64,000 nucleotides of DNA from Pseudooceanicola sp. HF7 (GCF_011806405.1 NZ_JAATOW010000014.1:1-64000); one strand, 5' to 3'; counted from the stretch's first letter, positions 17,824 to 27,259 are shown. A program made the numbers and translations. Notes: generated by a model not told the origin, from the sequence alone.

Positions 17824-18414
17824 TCAGACCGATCCGAGGTAATAGCCGATGGCCTCCACCAATTCCGTTTCTTCATAGCCGAAATGGGAGCGGACGACCT
17901 CTTCAAGCTTCCGGTACGTGGCTGCGGCATGAGCGAAGTTCGCCTCTTGCGGATCTGCCATCAGCGCGTCCGCAGCGCGGCTTAGACGGATGATCAACTC
18001 GTGGACCACCTCGTGCTCTGACAGCAGTTTGGCAACGACCTCTCGAAACATACCTTCCCCAGCGGCCTCGATCCGGGGGAACATATCGAACCCCTCAATG
18101 TCGTGGTGGATCTTGAGGGCCCGGCACTCGCGCCCGCAAAGATTTCCGAACGCCCGTAAATTCTCCGCCATATCGAGAGAAAGTATGATCTGCTTCAGAT
18201 GCTCGGGAGGAGCGTCTCCCGCTTCGATCCGCGCCAATACCGCGCCAATCTGGGCCATCTCCATCAGATAGTGGCGGTGGATGGCCGCCAGCTGTCGCCC
18301 TTGGCGGCGGTGCATGTCTGTTGCTGCCGGAACCTTTGGCGCCTTGGGCCGCGCGGCCTCGTCAAGCGTCAGCTCATCCAGCGAAAGTGTTGTGATATCC
18401 TTCATGCTTCGCAT
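17824..18414 (-). CDS. Hemerythrin HHE domain-containing protein
   Basis: The 196-residue helical protein contains the spaced His/Glu pattern of bacterial hemerythrins. It shows HRHYLMEMAQIGAVL, LKIHHDIEGFDMFPRIEA with the core HHDxE, SEHEVVHELIIRLSRAAD, and FGYEETELVEAIGYYL near the C-terminus. Such proteins bind a di-iron centre and take part in oxygen, NO or iron handling. About 45 residues of polar leader precede the domain. I chose the ATG at 18414 because AGAGG lies 6 nt upstream; a second ATG at 18405 is possible. It appears monocistronic. Confidence 0.85.
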   Translation of the reverse strand: MRSMKDITTLSLDELTLDEAARPKAPKVPAATDMHRRQGRQLAAIHRHYLMEMAQIGAVLARIEAGDAPPEHLKQIILSLDMAENLRAFGNLCGRECRALKIHHDIEGFDMFPRIEAAGEGMFREVVAKLLSEHEVVHELIIRLSRAADALMADPQEANFAHAAATYRKLEEVVRSHFGYEETELVEAIGYYLGSV

Positions 18415-18676
18415 GAAAGCCTCTGCTTGCGCCAAGTCAAGGGCAACGACCGTGCGAATTGGGCATTCGCCTGACCGATGCCCCCGAGATCGGCTCTGAC
18501 AGGACCTTTGCACGATGCGCGGCAGAGGGCCGGTTCGAGCCCCGGTTCACGGAGACTGCGCCTTTCAGAAATGGCCCCTTTTGCTCTTGGTCCAAGACTC
18601 TCGTAAATGGTGATACTCCGAAAAGCATGTGAACTGAGTGAGGGCAGAAAAGCATGAATATTGAGGGTGTTCAGTC

Positions 18677-19042
18677 ATGGTGGACCAGTACGGCAAGGCC
18701 TGGGTCAAGGGCGATCCGGCGCAGATTGTCACGCTCTTCTCAGAGGGGGCCACTTATCGTGAAAAGCCGTTCGATGACCCAATGATCGGCCGGCAAGCCA
18801 TCCAGCAGTACTGGCAAGAGGGCGCGGCAGACGCTCAGACAGACGTCACCTTTGCCTCGCAGGTCTGGGCCATCAACGGGAACGAGGCGGCGGCGGGCTG
18901 GCAGGCCAGTCTTCGGCGGGTCAAAGACGGAAGCCGCATAGAACTGGATGGCACCTTTCGTCTGAGATTTTCCGAAGGTTCGGACCCCCTGGTTTGTGAA
19001 AGCCTCGAAGAATGGTGGCACCGCCGCGAAGTGGATAAGTGA
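18677..19042 (+). CDS. SnoaL/NTF2-like fold protein
   Basis: This is a 121-residue single-domain protein of the NTF2-like fold. YGKAWVKGDPAQIVTLFSEG and AIQQYWQEGA match the common SnoaL-like pattern of a first helix followed by the conical beta sheet. No catalytic residues can be assigned. It stands alone between the hemerythrin and GH5 genes. Its function is unknown; members of this fold range from isomerases to binding proteins. Confidence 0.75.
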   Translation: MVDQYGKAWVKGDPAQIVTLFSEGATYREKPFDDPMIGRQAIQQYWQEGAADAQTDVTFASQVWAINGNEAAAGWQASLRRVKDGSRIELDGTFRLRFSEGSDPLVCESLEEWWHRREVDK

Positions 19043-19174
19043 TTTTTCCGCTCAGGCGGCGCATTCAATCCAACCGGCCAGCGTCCTTTGACTGGCGCAA
19101 GCAGAGCAGCAGCTTCCTCCGCGATCCGGACATTGTTCATGCCGGGCGTGGCGGCGGTTCTGAAAACCCGTCGG

Positions 19175-20356
19175 CTATTGCATCCGCTCTTTCAGGATAT
19201 CCATAAGCGCACCGTCGCGCGGCAACTCATCCGCGCGGCCCTCTTCGCTCAGCCAGTAGAAACGGCCCGGAGGCATGCTGCTGGGTAACTCGTAGTCCAT
19301 GCCTTCCCATTCGTCCTCCCGGAAGGCGTAGAAGGCCCAGTGCGCGCTGCGCGCATCTATCGCGTCCAGGACATCGCCCAGGTAGGCTCCGCAATCGGGC
19401 CAGCGGCGCATACATCCGAATTCCGATGCCACGATGCGGGTTGCCGGAAGGCCCTGCCCTTCCGCCCAGTCGAAGGCCGTTTCGATATGGGCGGTGACGG
19501 CCGCCCGGTCCCAGGTCAGCTCACCGCCCGCGTAGTCCGTCCGCACGCCGGGGTAGCGAAGCGGCTGGTCGCGCCGCATGTTCGGCGCGCTGGTGGCGGC
19601 ATAGGGTTCATACATGTGGAAGGCATAGAGCACCCGGTCATCCGCAAGCGGCGCCGGCCAGGCGGAGAGCGACCGGGGGTTGGCGTACCAGCCGGCGTCA
19701 ACCATCACAGGGGTCACCGGGTCGACAGCGCGGATCGCGGCAATGGTTCGGTCGTAGAAATCGCGCAGATCCCGTAGGCCGCCATCCTGCCCGGCCTGCC
19801 AGGCACGCAGGTCCTGATCCGAGGCGTTCTCTTCCGGGCCACCGGTCTTCTCCGGTGCGGGCTCATTGACGATATTGTAGCCCGCGACCGCCTCGTGATC
19901 CTTGAGCGCCACCGCCAGATTCGCCCAGAAGCGGATGGCCTGCTGTTGATAGTCTGGATCGGACCATATCCGGTCATCGTAGCTGCCACCGTTGTGTTGC
20001 GTCCAGCGTCCGCCCGGCAAGGTCAGTGGCACAATGACCACTTTCAAGCCAGCCGCCTGGGCCGCGTCCAGCTGATGCCTCAGGATGGTCAGATCCTCAG
20101 GCACCAGCCCCTGGTAATCGTCCGCATCTCCGATCAGGAAATCCCGCCCCTCGCCTTTCCACTTGCTGAAGGTCAGGCGGACCCAGCTGGCCCCGGTATC
20201 CGTCAGGGCGGTGAAATAACTGCTGTCCGCCGGTTTGGCGTTGAAGGCATTGCCGCCTTTTTGCGGGCTATCCCAAAACGTCATGAGATCCGCGGACCGG
20301 GCAGACTGGGGCTGCAAGAGCCCGAGCGTGGCAAGACACAGGAGGATCCAGCGCAT
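19175..20356 (-). CDS. Secreted glycoside hydrolase family 5 (cellulase-like)
   Basis: The 393-residue protein has a signal peptide (MRWILLCLATLGLLQPQSA) and a (beta/alpha)8 GH5-type barrel. The acid/base is Glu165 in GYNIVNEP and the nucleophile is Glu312 in RIVASEFG. The His-Met-Tyr-Glu-Pro segment (near residue 247) matches the HxY position of GH5. GH5 enzymes cleave beta-1,4 glucans, mannans or related glycans; the substrate here is not decidable. Two adjacent ATGs exist (20359 and 20356); I use the second because GGAG is 7 nt before it. It is likely monocistronic. Confidence 0.87.
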   Translation of the reverse strand: MRWILLCLATLGLLQPQSARSADLMTFWDSPQKGGNAFNAKPADSSYFTALTDTGASWVRLTFSKWKGEGRDFLIGDADDYQGLVPEDLTILRHQLDAAQAAGLKVVIVPLTLPGGRWTQHNGGSYDDRIWSDPDYQQQAIRFWANLAVALKDHEAVAGYNIVNEPAPEKTGGPEENASDQDLRAWQAGQDGGLRDLRDFYDRTIAAIRAVDPVTPVMVDAGWYANPRSLSAWPAPLADDRVLYAFHMYEPYAATSAPNMRRDQPLRYPGVRTDYAGGELTWDRAAVTAHIETAFDWAEGQGLPATRIVASEFGCMRRWPDCGAYLGDVLDAIDARSAHWAFYAFREDEWEGMDYELPSSMPPGRFYWLSEEGRADELPRDGALMDILKERMQ

Positions 20357-20550
20357 CATTTCGCTCCAGCTAGAGATGATCAACCAAGGAGACAGGCAGC
20401 TTTCCCAAGGCCTGTTAACTGGAGTTAACAACATTGGCCCGCAGGGCGCCAGTTGCCCGTTCACGTGATTTCGCAGCCGCAGGGCCCCTTGAAGCCCATT
20501 GGTTTGGTTCCTCTTGGCTAAGGTCCGTCTGGCAGGTCCGGCACTGGAGT

Positions 20551-21000
20551 CTAAGAAAGAGCCTCCGCGATCCGCAGCAGCATCTCGGCCGCGTCTGGCG
20601 ATGCCGCATCGCGGGCGATCTTCTCCGTTTCACGCACGGATCGATGCGCCTGCTGCAACACGTCCTGACCGGCCTTGGTAAGTTGCGTCCGCTGGATGCG
20701 CCCGTGCTCGGCATCGGGGGTTCGTTCGATCAGACCGGCCCGGTCGAGTTTCACCAGCATCGACTGCATGGTCTGCGGCGTTACGAAGGCCCGCCGCGCC
20801 AGCCGTGCATTGGACGCGCCGGGCTCCGCTTCGAGGCTGCACAGCACGTTGTACTGCGGAGCCGTCAGACCAAGCCCCTTCAGCTGCCGGTCCATGTGCA
20901 GGCGAAGCGCCTGCTGCGCGCGCTTGATCGCGTAGCCAAGCGAGTGATGGGCCTCGAAGGCGGAGTCATCCGAGGCGGAGGGTGTATGGGCGCTTGTCAT
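20551..21000 (-). CDS. MarR family transcriptional regulator
   Basis: The 149-residue winged-helix protein contains LTAPQYNVLCSLEAEPGASN, the recognition region ARRAFVTPQTMQSMLVKLDR and the wing RTPDAEHGRIQRTQLT. It is divergent from the VOC/EVE gene pair, with only 65 bp between starts. That gap is AT-rich (CTTATATTATATCAG, 21009-21023), a likely promoter and MarR site, so it probably controls itself and the VOC gene. The ligand is unknown. Confidence 0.87.
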   Translation of the reverse strand: MTSAHTPSASDDSAFEAHHSLGYAIKRAQQALRLHMDRQLKGLGLTAPQYNVLCSLEAEPGASNARLARRAFVTPQTMQSMLVKLDRAGLIERTPDAEHGRIQRTQLTKAGQDVLQQAHRSVRETEKIARDAASPDAAEMLLRIAEALS

Positions 21001-21065
21001 ATCAGTAGGCTTATATTATATCAGCTCCCTGACTTTAACCTCCCAGCCTGTGAAAGACAATCCTC

Positions 21066-21440
21066 ATGCCCCATCTTATCGGACCCGGCTTTATTGGCAT
21101 CCAGGTCGCAGACCTGGATGCCGCCCGCACCTTCTACACCGAGGTCGTCGGGCTGCCCCTTGCACCCTACGCACCTTCGGGCGCGGTGGTGTTCGACACC
21201 AGGCCGATCCCCTTCGCCGTACGAACCCCGGTTGTCGACCTGGAAGAGACGCGCCCCCTCGGCCATGGGATTGCCCTTTGGTTCGGCTGTGACGACGCCG
21301 ACGCGCTGCATGACCACCTCACGGACAAGGGCGTTACGATCGCCTTCCCGCCCAAGGATGGCCCCTTTGGCCGCTACTTCGCCTTCGAGGATCCTTTCGG
21401 CTATTCGATCACCGCGCATACCGTCGCGCAGGCAGATTGA
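21066..21440 (+). CDS. VOC/glyoxalase superfamily protein
   Basis: The 124-residue protein is a single VOC module pair. FIGIQVADLDAARTFYTEVV is the classic first beta-alpha unit. The second half, KDGPFGRYFAFEDPFGYSITAHTV, ends in the usual DPxGY/N pattern. VOC enzymes include glyoxalases, ring-cleaving dioxygenases and drug-resistance proteins; metal ligands cannot be assigned safely. It is 3 bp upstream of the EVE gene, so they form an operon. Confidence 0.87.
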   Translation: MPHLIGPGFIGIQVADLDAARTFYTEVVGLPLAPYAPSGAVVFDTRPIPFAVRTPVVDLEETRPLGHGIALWFGCDDADALHDHLTDKGVTIAFPPKDGPFGRYFAFEDPFGYSITAHTVAQAD

Positions 21441-21443
21441 GCG

Positions 21444-21890
21444 ATGACCTGCTGGATCGGCATAGCCTCCGCGGAGCATGTCCGTGGGGGCGTCGCAGGC
21501 GGCTTTGCGCAGCTGGGCCATGGCAGGCACGATGCCATCCGGGCGCTGCGCAAGGGGGACTGGCTTGCCTATTATGCGCCGCGTGAAGGCATGGGGACCG
21601 GCGCGCCTGTTCAGTCCTTTACGGCCCTCGGGCGCGTCACCTCCGAAACCCCGTACCATGCGGCGCAGGCGATGGACTTCAATCCCTACCGGGTCGATGT
21701 CGACTATATTACCAAGGCACGGCCCGCCCCCATTCGTCCGCTTCTGGAGGTCCTCGACTTCACGCGCCATCACGCGGGGAACTGGGGATTGCTTCTGCGC
21801 GGGCCCAAGCGACGCATTACCCTGGACGACATGCGGCTTATCGCAGAGGCAATGGGCGTTCCCTCTGGCGAGCTGGACGGTACCGGATGA
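21444..21890 (+). CDS. EVE domain-containing protein
   Basis: The 148-residue protein opens MTCWIGIASAEHVRGGVAGG and continues RKGDWLAYYAP, a recognised EVE/PUA-like start. EVE domains are related to YTH readers and bind modified nucleobases; some act in restriction of modified DNA. A free-standing EVE protein next to a VOC gene is common in proteobacteria and its role is unclear. The C-terminal RRITLDDMRLIAEAM is helical. It is co-transcribed with the VOC gene (3 bp gap). Confidence 0.82.
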   Translation: MTCWIGIASAEHVRGGVAGGFAQLGHGRHDAIRALRKGDWLAYYAPREGMGTGAPVQSFTALGRVTSETPYHAAQAMDFNPYRVDVDYITKARPAPIRPLLEVLDFTRHHAGNWGLLLRGPKRRITLDDMRLIAEAMGVPSGELDGTG

Positions 21891-21972
21891 CCGCTTAGCA
21901 CCCATCATGTTCAAAGAGGCCTCGGCTCATTTACTTATAGAGCCGAGCACAAAGGTCTTTGAGGGGCGACCA

Positions 21973-22542
21973 TCAATGTTTCGCAACCTGCCTCGCCAGC
22001 GTGCGATAGGCGGTTGGCCGCGAGAGCGAAATGACCTCGGCCAAGTCCGACACCGAATACTCCCCAGTTGCGTGCATCCGTGTCGGCTCCGCCGCCTGCC
22101 GGTCGGAAAGCTATGGTTTCTTGCGCCTCAGCTTCCCTTTGGCGCGGGCCACCGCCATGCCCTCGCGGGTGCGAAGCCGGATTAGGTCGGCTTCGAACTC
22201 AGCGAGGTCGCCAGCACGTTGAAGAACATCCGTCCCATCGGATCGGCTGGGTCGTAGACCGTGCTTCCTAGCGCGAGCCGCACCCCGCTCTCAGCTAGCC
22301 CATGTGCGATGTCGCGCGCGCCCGTCACCGAGCGGGCCAGCCGGTCAAACGTCGACACCACAAGCTTTTCGCCCGCGCGCACGGCAGCCAGCGCCCGGGC
22401 CGGTCGCGGTTCCGGCCGATCAGCCCAGACTCGGTGTAGATTCACTCGGAGGCCACGCCAAGGTATTCCAACGCCGCGCGCTGCGCGGCGAGAGCTTGAG
22501 CGTCGGTGGAGCAGCGGGCATAGCCAATGCGGAGGTTTGTTA
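21973..22542 (-). pseudogene. Broken serine recombinase (resolvase/invertase family)
   Basis: Assembled from minus-strand frames, the protein reads RIGYARCSTDAQALAAQRAA (catalytic Ser in the YxRxS motif), then an in-frame TGA after GVASE. After a frameshift comes VSTFDRLARSVTGARDIA and YDPADPMGRMFFNVLAT, then another frameshift into LAEFEADLIRLRTREGMAVA. A further TAG follows RRKKP, and the helix-turn-helix end is YSVSDLAEVISLSRPTAYR with stop at 21973. Every segment of a Tn3/Hin-type resolvase is therefore present, but with two stops and two frameshifts. No companion transposase or inverted repeats were seen. Confidence 0.85.
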
Positions 22543-23077
22543 TCAGTCAAGTGTCGCAAGAGCCCCCATCAGCGACAAACAATTATACCACCGTATCGAC
22601 ACATAGTTTTTCCGGCAGAGGAAGGGGCAAGAGGTGGAAACAAACGTTCGTTGAACGATCCTCAAAAGTACAGCCCCCGGTCATTCGCTCACCGTTCACA
22701 AATGACGCTCGTGCGGGACGTCCCTGCCGCTCGCTGCACTCAATGCATCGCCGCCGCAGGAGCGACAGATCTTGCTGGGAGGTCGGAGAGCTGCCATCCG
22801 CTGCATTATGGACGACTGGCTCCGACGCGCAAAAGCAGGCATGAGCTTCTTCGCTCTGCGGAGGCCCGGGCCAAGTCTCTCTTCCCTTGTGAAAGTCCAG
22901 TTTGCGACTGTTTCGTTGCATCCCGCCGCAAAGGCATTCGAAAGAAATGATTGATTTTTATCCGATTGTCGCATTGACTGGATGCAACCAAGGGTAGTTT
23001 TCGAGGCGCCCCGCAGGGGACCAACGGCCTATTGAAAACGTGAATTTCGATGTTCCCCCGCAGAGGATAATATTCTC
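22543..23077. other. Intergenic region with two copies of a dispersed motif
   Basis: No gene is recognisable in these 535 bp. GGTCATTCGCT occurs near 22680 and AGCTGCCATCCGCTGC at 22788-22803; related motifs occur in other non-coding gaps of this window. The last 60 bp lead into the DUF3604 operon and probably contain its promoter; a candidate Shine-Dalgarno AGAGGA lies upstream of the ATG at 23078. Confidence 0.5.
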
Positions 23078-24997
23078 ATGGCACGACGCATCTGTTTCAT
23101 TGCATTCGCCGCTTCCCTGTCCGCGGCACCGCTCGCCGCGCAGGTGACCACCGACGCGGGCACCCTCACCACCGAGAAGATCGAGCGGTTCTTTAACCAG
23201 CCGGGCTATTCCCCCTACGCGGGCCGCGATTATCCGGCCCAGCCGCTCTGGGGCGAACAGCATCTGCATACCTCGTGGTCGCCCGATGCCTTCGGGGGCG
23301 GCACGCGCGTCGGCCCGGATGAGGCGCTTCAATACGCCAAAGGCGGCGAGATCACGTCGAACACCGGCCAGCAGGTGAAACTGTCTCGCCCCTATGACTG
23401 GATGGTCGTCGCCGATCATTCTGACGCGCTCGGTGTCGTGGCCAGTATCTACGACGGCGATCCGGCCTTCATGTCCGATCCGACGCTGAAACGCTGGCAT
23501 GACGACATGCGCAAGGGCGGTGAGGCTGCAGCCGACGTGGTCATGGAAATGATCACCCTTCAGGGCCAGGGAAAAGTCCCTGCCGCGATGACCGACAAGA
23601 CCACCCAGATGGACATGTGGCAGAAAATGACGGAGATCGTCGAGGGCCATAACCAACCCGGCGTCTTCACCGCTCTGATCGGCTATGAATGGACGTCGAA
23701 CTACGGCGGAGGGAACAACCTGCACCGCAACATCATTTACCGGGACGGCAAGACCTTGGCGGACATGGTCCGGCCCCTCACCACGTTCGACACCGAGATT
23801 CCGAACGAACTCTGGGATTGGATGGAAAACTATGAGGCCGAGACCGGCGGCCGCCTTCTGGCGATCCCCCACAACGGCAACCTCTCCAACGGGCTGATGT
23901 TCGCGACCGAGACGCCGGACGGCAAGCCGATCGACGCGGAATGGGCAGAGACCCGCGCCCGGTGGGAGCCGCTCTACGAGGTCACGCAGGGCAAGGGCAC
24001 CTCCGAACAGCACCCGTCGCTGGCGCCGTCCGATGAATTCGCGGACTTCGAGATCTGGGACAAGGGCAATCTGAACGTGGTGCCCAAGGAGCCCGGGATG
24101 CTCGACTACGAATATGCCCGCGAGGCCCTGAAGCGAGGCCTCAAGCTGGAGGATGAGTTCGGCACCAACCCGTTCAAGTTCGGCTTACTCGGCTCCACCG
24201 ACGCGCACACCGGTATCTCCTCCACCGAGGAGAACAACTTCTTCGGCAAGTTCCCGACCTCCGAGCCCGGCGTCGAACGGTCCACGGGCAACGCTTTCGA
24301 CTTCGACGGGCGTACCGTGAAGGACTGGAAACTCGGAGCCTCCGGGCTGACCGCCGTCTGGGCGGCCGAGAACACCCGCGCGGCGATCTGGGATGCGCTG
24401 AAGCGCAAGGAGGTCTACGGCACCACCGGCACGCGGATCGGCGTGCGCTTCTTCGGCGGCTGGGGCTTCGCGGAGGAGGACGCGCTTGGCCGCAACCCCG
24501 GGGCCATCGGCTATGGCAAGGGCGTGCCCATGGGCGCCGACATGCCCCCCGCGCCAGAAGGCGCAGAGGCGCCGAGCTTCCTCGTGGCTGCGATCAAGGA
24601 TCCCTATTCCGGCAACCTCGACCGCATTCAGATCATCAAGGGATGGGTCGATGCCGCCGGCGAGATGCAGGAGAAGATCTTCGATGTCGCCTGGTCCGGC
24701 GACCGTGCCCCCGGCGCGGATGGCAAGCTGCCCGCTGTGGGTGACACGGTGGATGTGGAGAAGGCCACGTGGACCAACACCATCGGTAGGCCGGAACTGA
24801 TCACCGTCTGGACCGATCCGGAGTTCGACCCGCTGCTCGACGCCTTCTACTATGCCCGGGTGATGGAGATCCCGACGCCGCGCTGGACCGCTTATGACGC
24901 GGCCTATTTCGAAGAGAGCACCTTCACCGACGATGTGCCTATGACCGTGACCGAGCGGGCCTATACCTCGCCGATCTGGTACTCGGCAGGGCAGTGA
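23078..24997 (+). CDS. DUF3604 secreted protein (PHP-like fold)
   Basis: The 639-residue protein has a signal peptide (residues 1-22, ending APLAAQ) and then a full DUF3604 domain. PHP-type metal motifs are visible: GEQHLHTSWSPDA near residue 60, VVADHSDALG near residue 111, AIPHNGNLSNG near residue 267 and GSTDAHTGISS near residue 372. These His/Asp clusters suggest a polynuclear metal site and hydrolase activity, probably on a phospho- or sulfo-ester, but no reaction can be stated. It is the first gene of a four-gene cluster with gaps of 3, 10 and -4 bp. Confidence 0.88.
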   Translation: MARRICFIAFAASLSAAPLAAQVTTDAGTLTTEKIERFFNQPGYSPYAGRDYPAQPLWGEQHLHTSWSPDAFGGGTRVGPDEALQYAKGGEITSNTGQQVKLSRPYDWMVVADHSDALGVVASIYDGDPAFMSDPTLKRWHDDMRKGGEAAADVVMEMITLQGQGKVPAAMTDKTTQMDMWQKMTEIVEGHNQPGVFTALIGYEWTSNYGGGNNLHRNIIYRDGKTLADMVRPLTTFDTEIPNELWDWMENYEAETGGRLLAIPHNGNLSNGLMFATETPDGKPIDAEWAETRARWEPLYEVTQGKGTSEQHPSLAPSDEFADFEIWDKGNLNVVPKEPGMLDYEYAREALKRGLKLEDEFGTNPFKFGLLGSTDAHTGISSTEENNFFGKFPTSEPGVERSTGNAFDFDGRTVKDWKLGASGLTAVWAAENTRAAIWDALKRKEVYGTTGTRIGVRFFGGWGFAEEDALGRNPGAIGYGKGVPMGADMPPAPEGAEAPSFLVAAIKDPYSGNLDRIQIIKGWVDAAGEMQEKIFDVAWSGDRAPGADGKLPAVGDTVDVEKATWTNTIGRPELITVWTDPEFDPLLDAFYYARVMEIPTPRWTAYDAAYFEESTFTDDVPMTVTERAYTSPIWYSAGQ

Positions 24998-25000
24998 CCC

Positions 25001-25405
25001 ATGGCGGACTTCGGAACCACCATCGCGCTCGGTGGCCCCTTCGATGAGGCCATCGAGAGGGTGACTGCGGCCCTGGCGCAGGAGGGCTTCGGGATCATCT
25101 CCCGGATCGACCTCGACAAGGCTTTCGCAGAGAAGCTGGGCCAGAGTTTCCGGCGCTACACGATCCTGGGGGCCTGCAATCCGGGCCTCGCCCACCGCGC
25201 GGTGACAGCCCGTCCAGACGTGGGCCTGCTGCTGCCCTGCAATGTCACTGTCGAAGAGGGCCCGGACGGGGCGCTCGTCCGGTTGGTGGATGCGGGCCAG
25301 ATGATGGCCATGGGCGACCTGGGTGAGGCACCCGAGATCGCGGAACTGGCGGAGGATGCGGGCGCGCGGCTCGGCCGTGTTGCCGCCGCGCTTCAGGGCC
25401 AGTGA
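25001..25405 (+). CDS. DUF302 domain-containing protein
   Basis: The 134-residue protein matches DUF302. It shows FDEAIERVTAALAQEGFGII, then FRRYTILGACNPGLAHRAV and LLLPCNVTVEE. The conserved CNP and PCN cysteines at about residues 60 and 80 are typical of the family and may bind metal or a cofactor. It has no signal peptide and is probably cytoplasmic, unlike its neighbours. It lies 3 bp after the DUF3604 stop, so it is co-translated. Confidence 0.85.
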   Translation: MADFGTTIALGGPFDEAIERVTAALAQEGFGIISRIDLDKAFAEKLGQSFRRYTILGACNPGLAHRAVTARPDVGLLLPCNVTVEEGPDGALVRLVDAGQMMAMGDLGEAPEIAELAEDAGARLGRVAAALQGQ

Positions 25406-25415
25406 CGGGGTAACG

Positions 25416-26267
25416 ATGTCTCTTTCCACACCGCTCCAGGCCACGCTGCGCTCGCCGCTCGTGCACTTCTTTGTGCTCGGCGGGCTGATCTTCGGTGTCT
25501 ATGGGCTGACCGCGGCGCCAGACGCCGCTCCGCCCCGCGACGACGTCATCACCCTGACCGAGGCCGAGGCCGACCGCCTTGCCGATGATTTTTATGCCGG
25601 GTGGGGCCGTGCGCCCACGACGGAGGAGGCCCAGGCCCTGGTGCGGGACTGGGCCATCGAGGAAGCCATGGTCCGCGAAGGGCGCGCCCTTGGACTGGAT
25701 CAGGGCGACGCGATGATCCGCAACCGCCTGCGCGCGAAGGTCGAATTCCTCGCTGAAGCACCCGCCGCCGCGCTGGAGCCCGATGCCGCCACCCTCGCTG
25801 CCTACTACGAAGCCAACGCCGCCGACTATGCCGAACCCGCGCGGATGAGCCTGACGCAGGTGCTGCTTCCCGCCGCCGTCTCGGACGCCGAGGCTTCGGC
25901 GCTTGTCGCGGACCTGCGCAGCGGAGCCGATCCCGACGGGATGGGCCGCACCACGCAGCTTCCGCACCGGATCGAGGCCATGGCCCTGCCGGCGCTCGAC
26001 CGGGTCTTCGGCGCGGGTTTCGCCGACGAGGTCGCCGAGCTGGCTCCCGGAACCTGGGCCGGCCCGCTCACCAGTGTCTATGGCCCACACCTGCTGCGGC
26101 TCGACGACGTCACGCAGGGCTCCCTGCCTCCACTCGACAGTCAGCGAGAGAAAGTACTGGCGGACTGGCGCTATGACGAGGCCCGCCGGATGCGGGACCG
26201 CTACACCGAGGAGCTGATGAGCCGCTATCGCCTCTCCCTGCCTGGGATGGCGGAGGGGGCGGAGTGA
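25416..26267 (+). CDS. Membrane-anchored PpiC-type peptidyl-prolyl isomerase
   Basis: The 283-residue protein has a single N-terminal anchor (LVHFFVLGGLIFGVYGLTA), a helical SurA-N-like segment and a parvulin-type region (about residues 145-255; AELAPGTWAGPLTSVYGPHLLRL). It lacks some conserved parvulin active-site His residues in what I can see, so chaperone-only function is possible. I chose the ATG at 25416; upstream codons in this frame lie inside the DUF302 gene. Its stop overlaps the HupE start (GTGA). In this cluster it may help fold the exported DUF3604 protein. Confidence 0.82.
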   Translation: MSLSTPLQATLRSPLVHFFVLGGLIFGVYGLTAAPDAAPPRDDVITLTEAEADRLADDFYAGWGRAPTTEEAQALVRDWAIEEAMVREGRALGLDQGDAMIRNRLRAKVEFLAEAPAAALEPDAATLAAYYEANAADYAEPARMSLTQVLLPAAVSDAEASALVADLRSGADPDGMGRTTQLPHRIEAMALPALDRVFGAGFADEVAELAPGTWAGPLTSVYGPHLLRLDDVTQGSLPPLDSQREKVLADWRYDEARRMRDRYTEELMSRYRLSLPGMAEGAE

Positions 26268-27259
26268 GACGGCTGGCCGCCCTCCTGCTGCTGCTCTTGT
26301 CGGTGCTGCCGCACGGGGCCAAAGCCCATGCCCTAGACCCCGGTTACCTCGAGCTTTCTGCCATGAGCGACAGCCGCTGGCGGGTGAGCTGGCGGATGCC
26401 GGACGTGAACGGCCGTCCAATGCCGATTGCGCCGCGCCTGCCTGCGGGCTGCGAGACCACCGCGGCCTCTGCGCCCGGCTTCGACGGGCGGGCTTGGGTA
26501 TCCTCCTTCATGGCGCATTGCCCCGAGGGCCTCACCGGGGGCGAGATCGCAATCGACGGGCTCAGCCGCACTCGCACCGACGTGTTGGTACGCTACGAAC
26601 TGGAACCTGGCGCGGCCCAAACCCGCAGGCTGACCGCAACCGCGCCCGCCTTCACCGTACCCATAACGCCAGGCCGGGGCGAAGTCTTCACCAGCTACGT
26701 GGCGCTCGGCTTCACCCATATCCTCGAAGGACTCGATCACCTGCTTTTTGTGCTTGCGCTGCTGCTTCTCGTGCGCCAGCCGCGCAGGCTGGTCTTCGCG
26801 ATCACAGCTTTCACACTGGCTCACAGCGTCACGCTCGCAGCGGCCACGTTCGGCTGGCTCCGCTTGCCTTCCGCGCCGGTCGAGGTGGTCATCGCACTCT
26901 CCATCGTTTTCCTCGCCTTCGAATTGGCCAAGCCGCCCGTGCGCCGCGACCCCGTGGCTGAGCGTTCTCCGGCGTTGGTGTCCTTCGGCTTCGGGCTGAT
27001 CCACGGCCTCGGCTTCGCCGGTGCCCTGCACGAGATCGGCCTGCCGCAGGGTGACGTGCCACTGGCCCTGCTGGCCTTCAACCTCGGGGTGGAACTGGGG
27101 CAGCTGGCCTTTGTCGCGGTGCTGTTGGCGCTTTGGGAACTGGCCCGGCGGATCCTTCCGGTGCTGGCCCGCCATGGCACCGGGCTGAGCCATGCCGGCA
27201 GCTACGTGATCGGCACCACCGCGGCCTTCTGGGTCATCGAGCGTTTGTCCGGGTTTTAG
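26264..27259 (+). CDS. HupE/UreJ family membrane protein
   Basis: The 331-residue protein starts at a GTG overlapping the previous stop. It has a signal peptide (RRLAALLLLLLSVLPHGAKA), an approximately 120-residue extracytoplasmic domain, then six or seven helices. The HupE_UreJ_2 signatures are visible: GFTHILEGLDHLLFVLALLL and FTLAHSVTLAAA, plus GFGLIHGLGFAGAL. Conserved His and Asp residues in these helices suggest metal (Ni or similar) or small-molecule transport. Last gene of the DUF3604 cluster. Confidence 0.87.
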   Translation: MRRLAALLLLLLSVLPHGAKAHALDPGYLELSAMSDSRWRVSWRMPDVNGRPMPIAPRLPAGCETTAASAPGFDGRAWVSSFMAHCPEGLTGGEIAIDGLSRTRTDVLVRYELEPGAAQTRRLTATAPAFTVPITPGRGEVFTSYVALGFTHILEGLDHLLFVLALLLLVRQPRRLVFAITAFTLAHSVTLAAATFGWLRLPSAPVEVVIALSIVFLAFELAKPPVRRDPVAERSPALVSFGFGLIHGLGFAGALHEIGLPQGDVPLALLAFNLGVELGQLAFVAVLLALWELARRILPVLARHGTGLSHAGSYVIGTTAAFWVIERLSGF

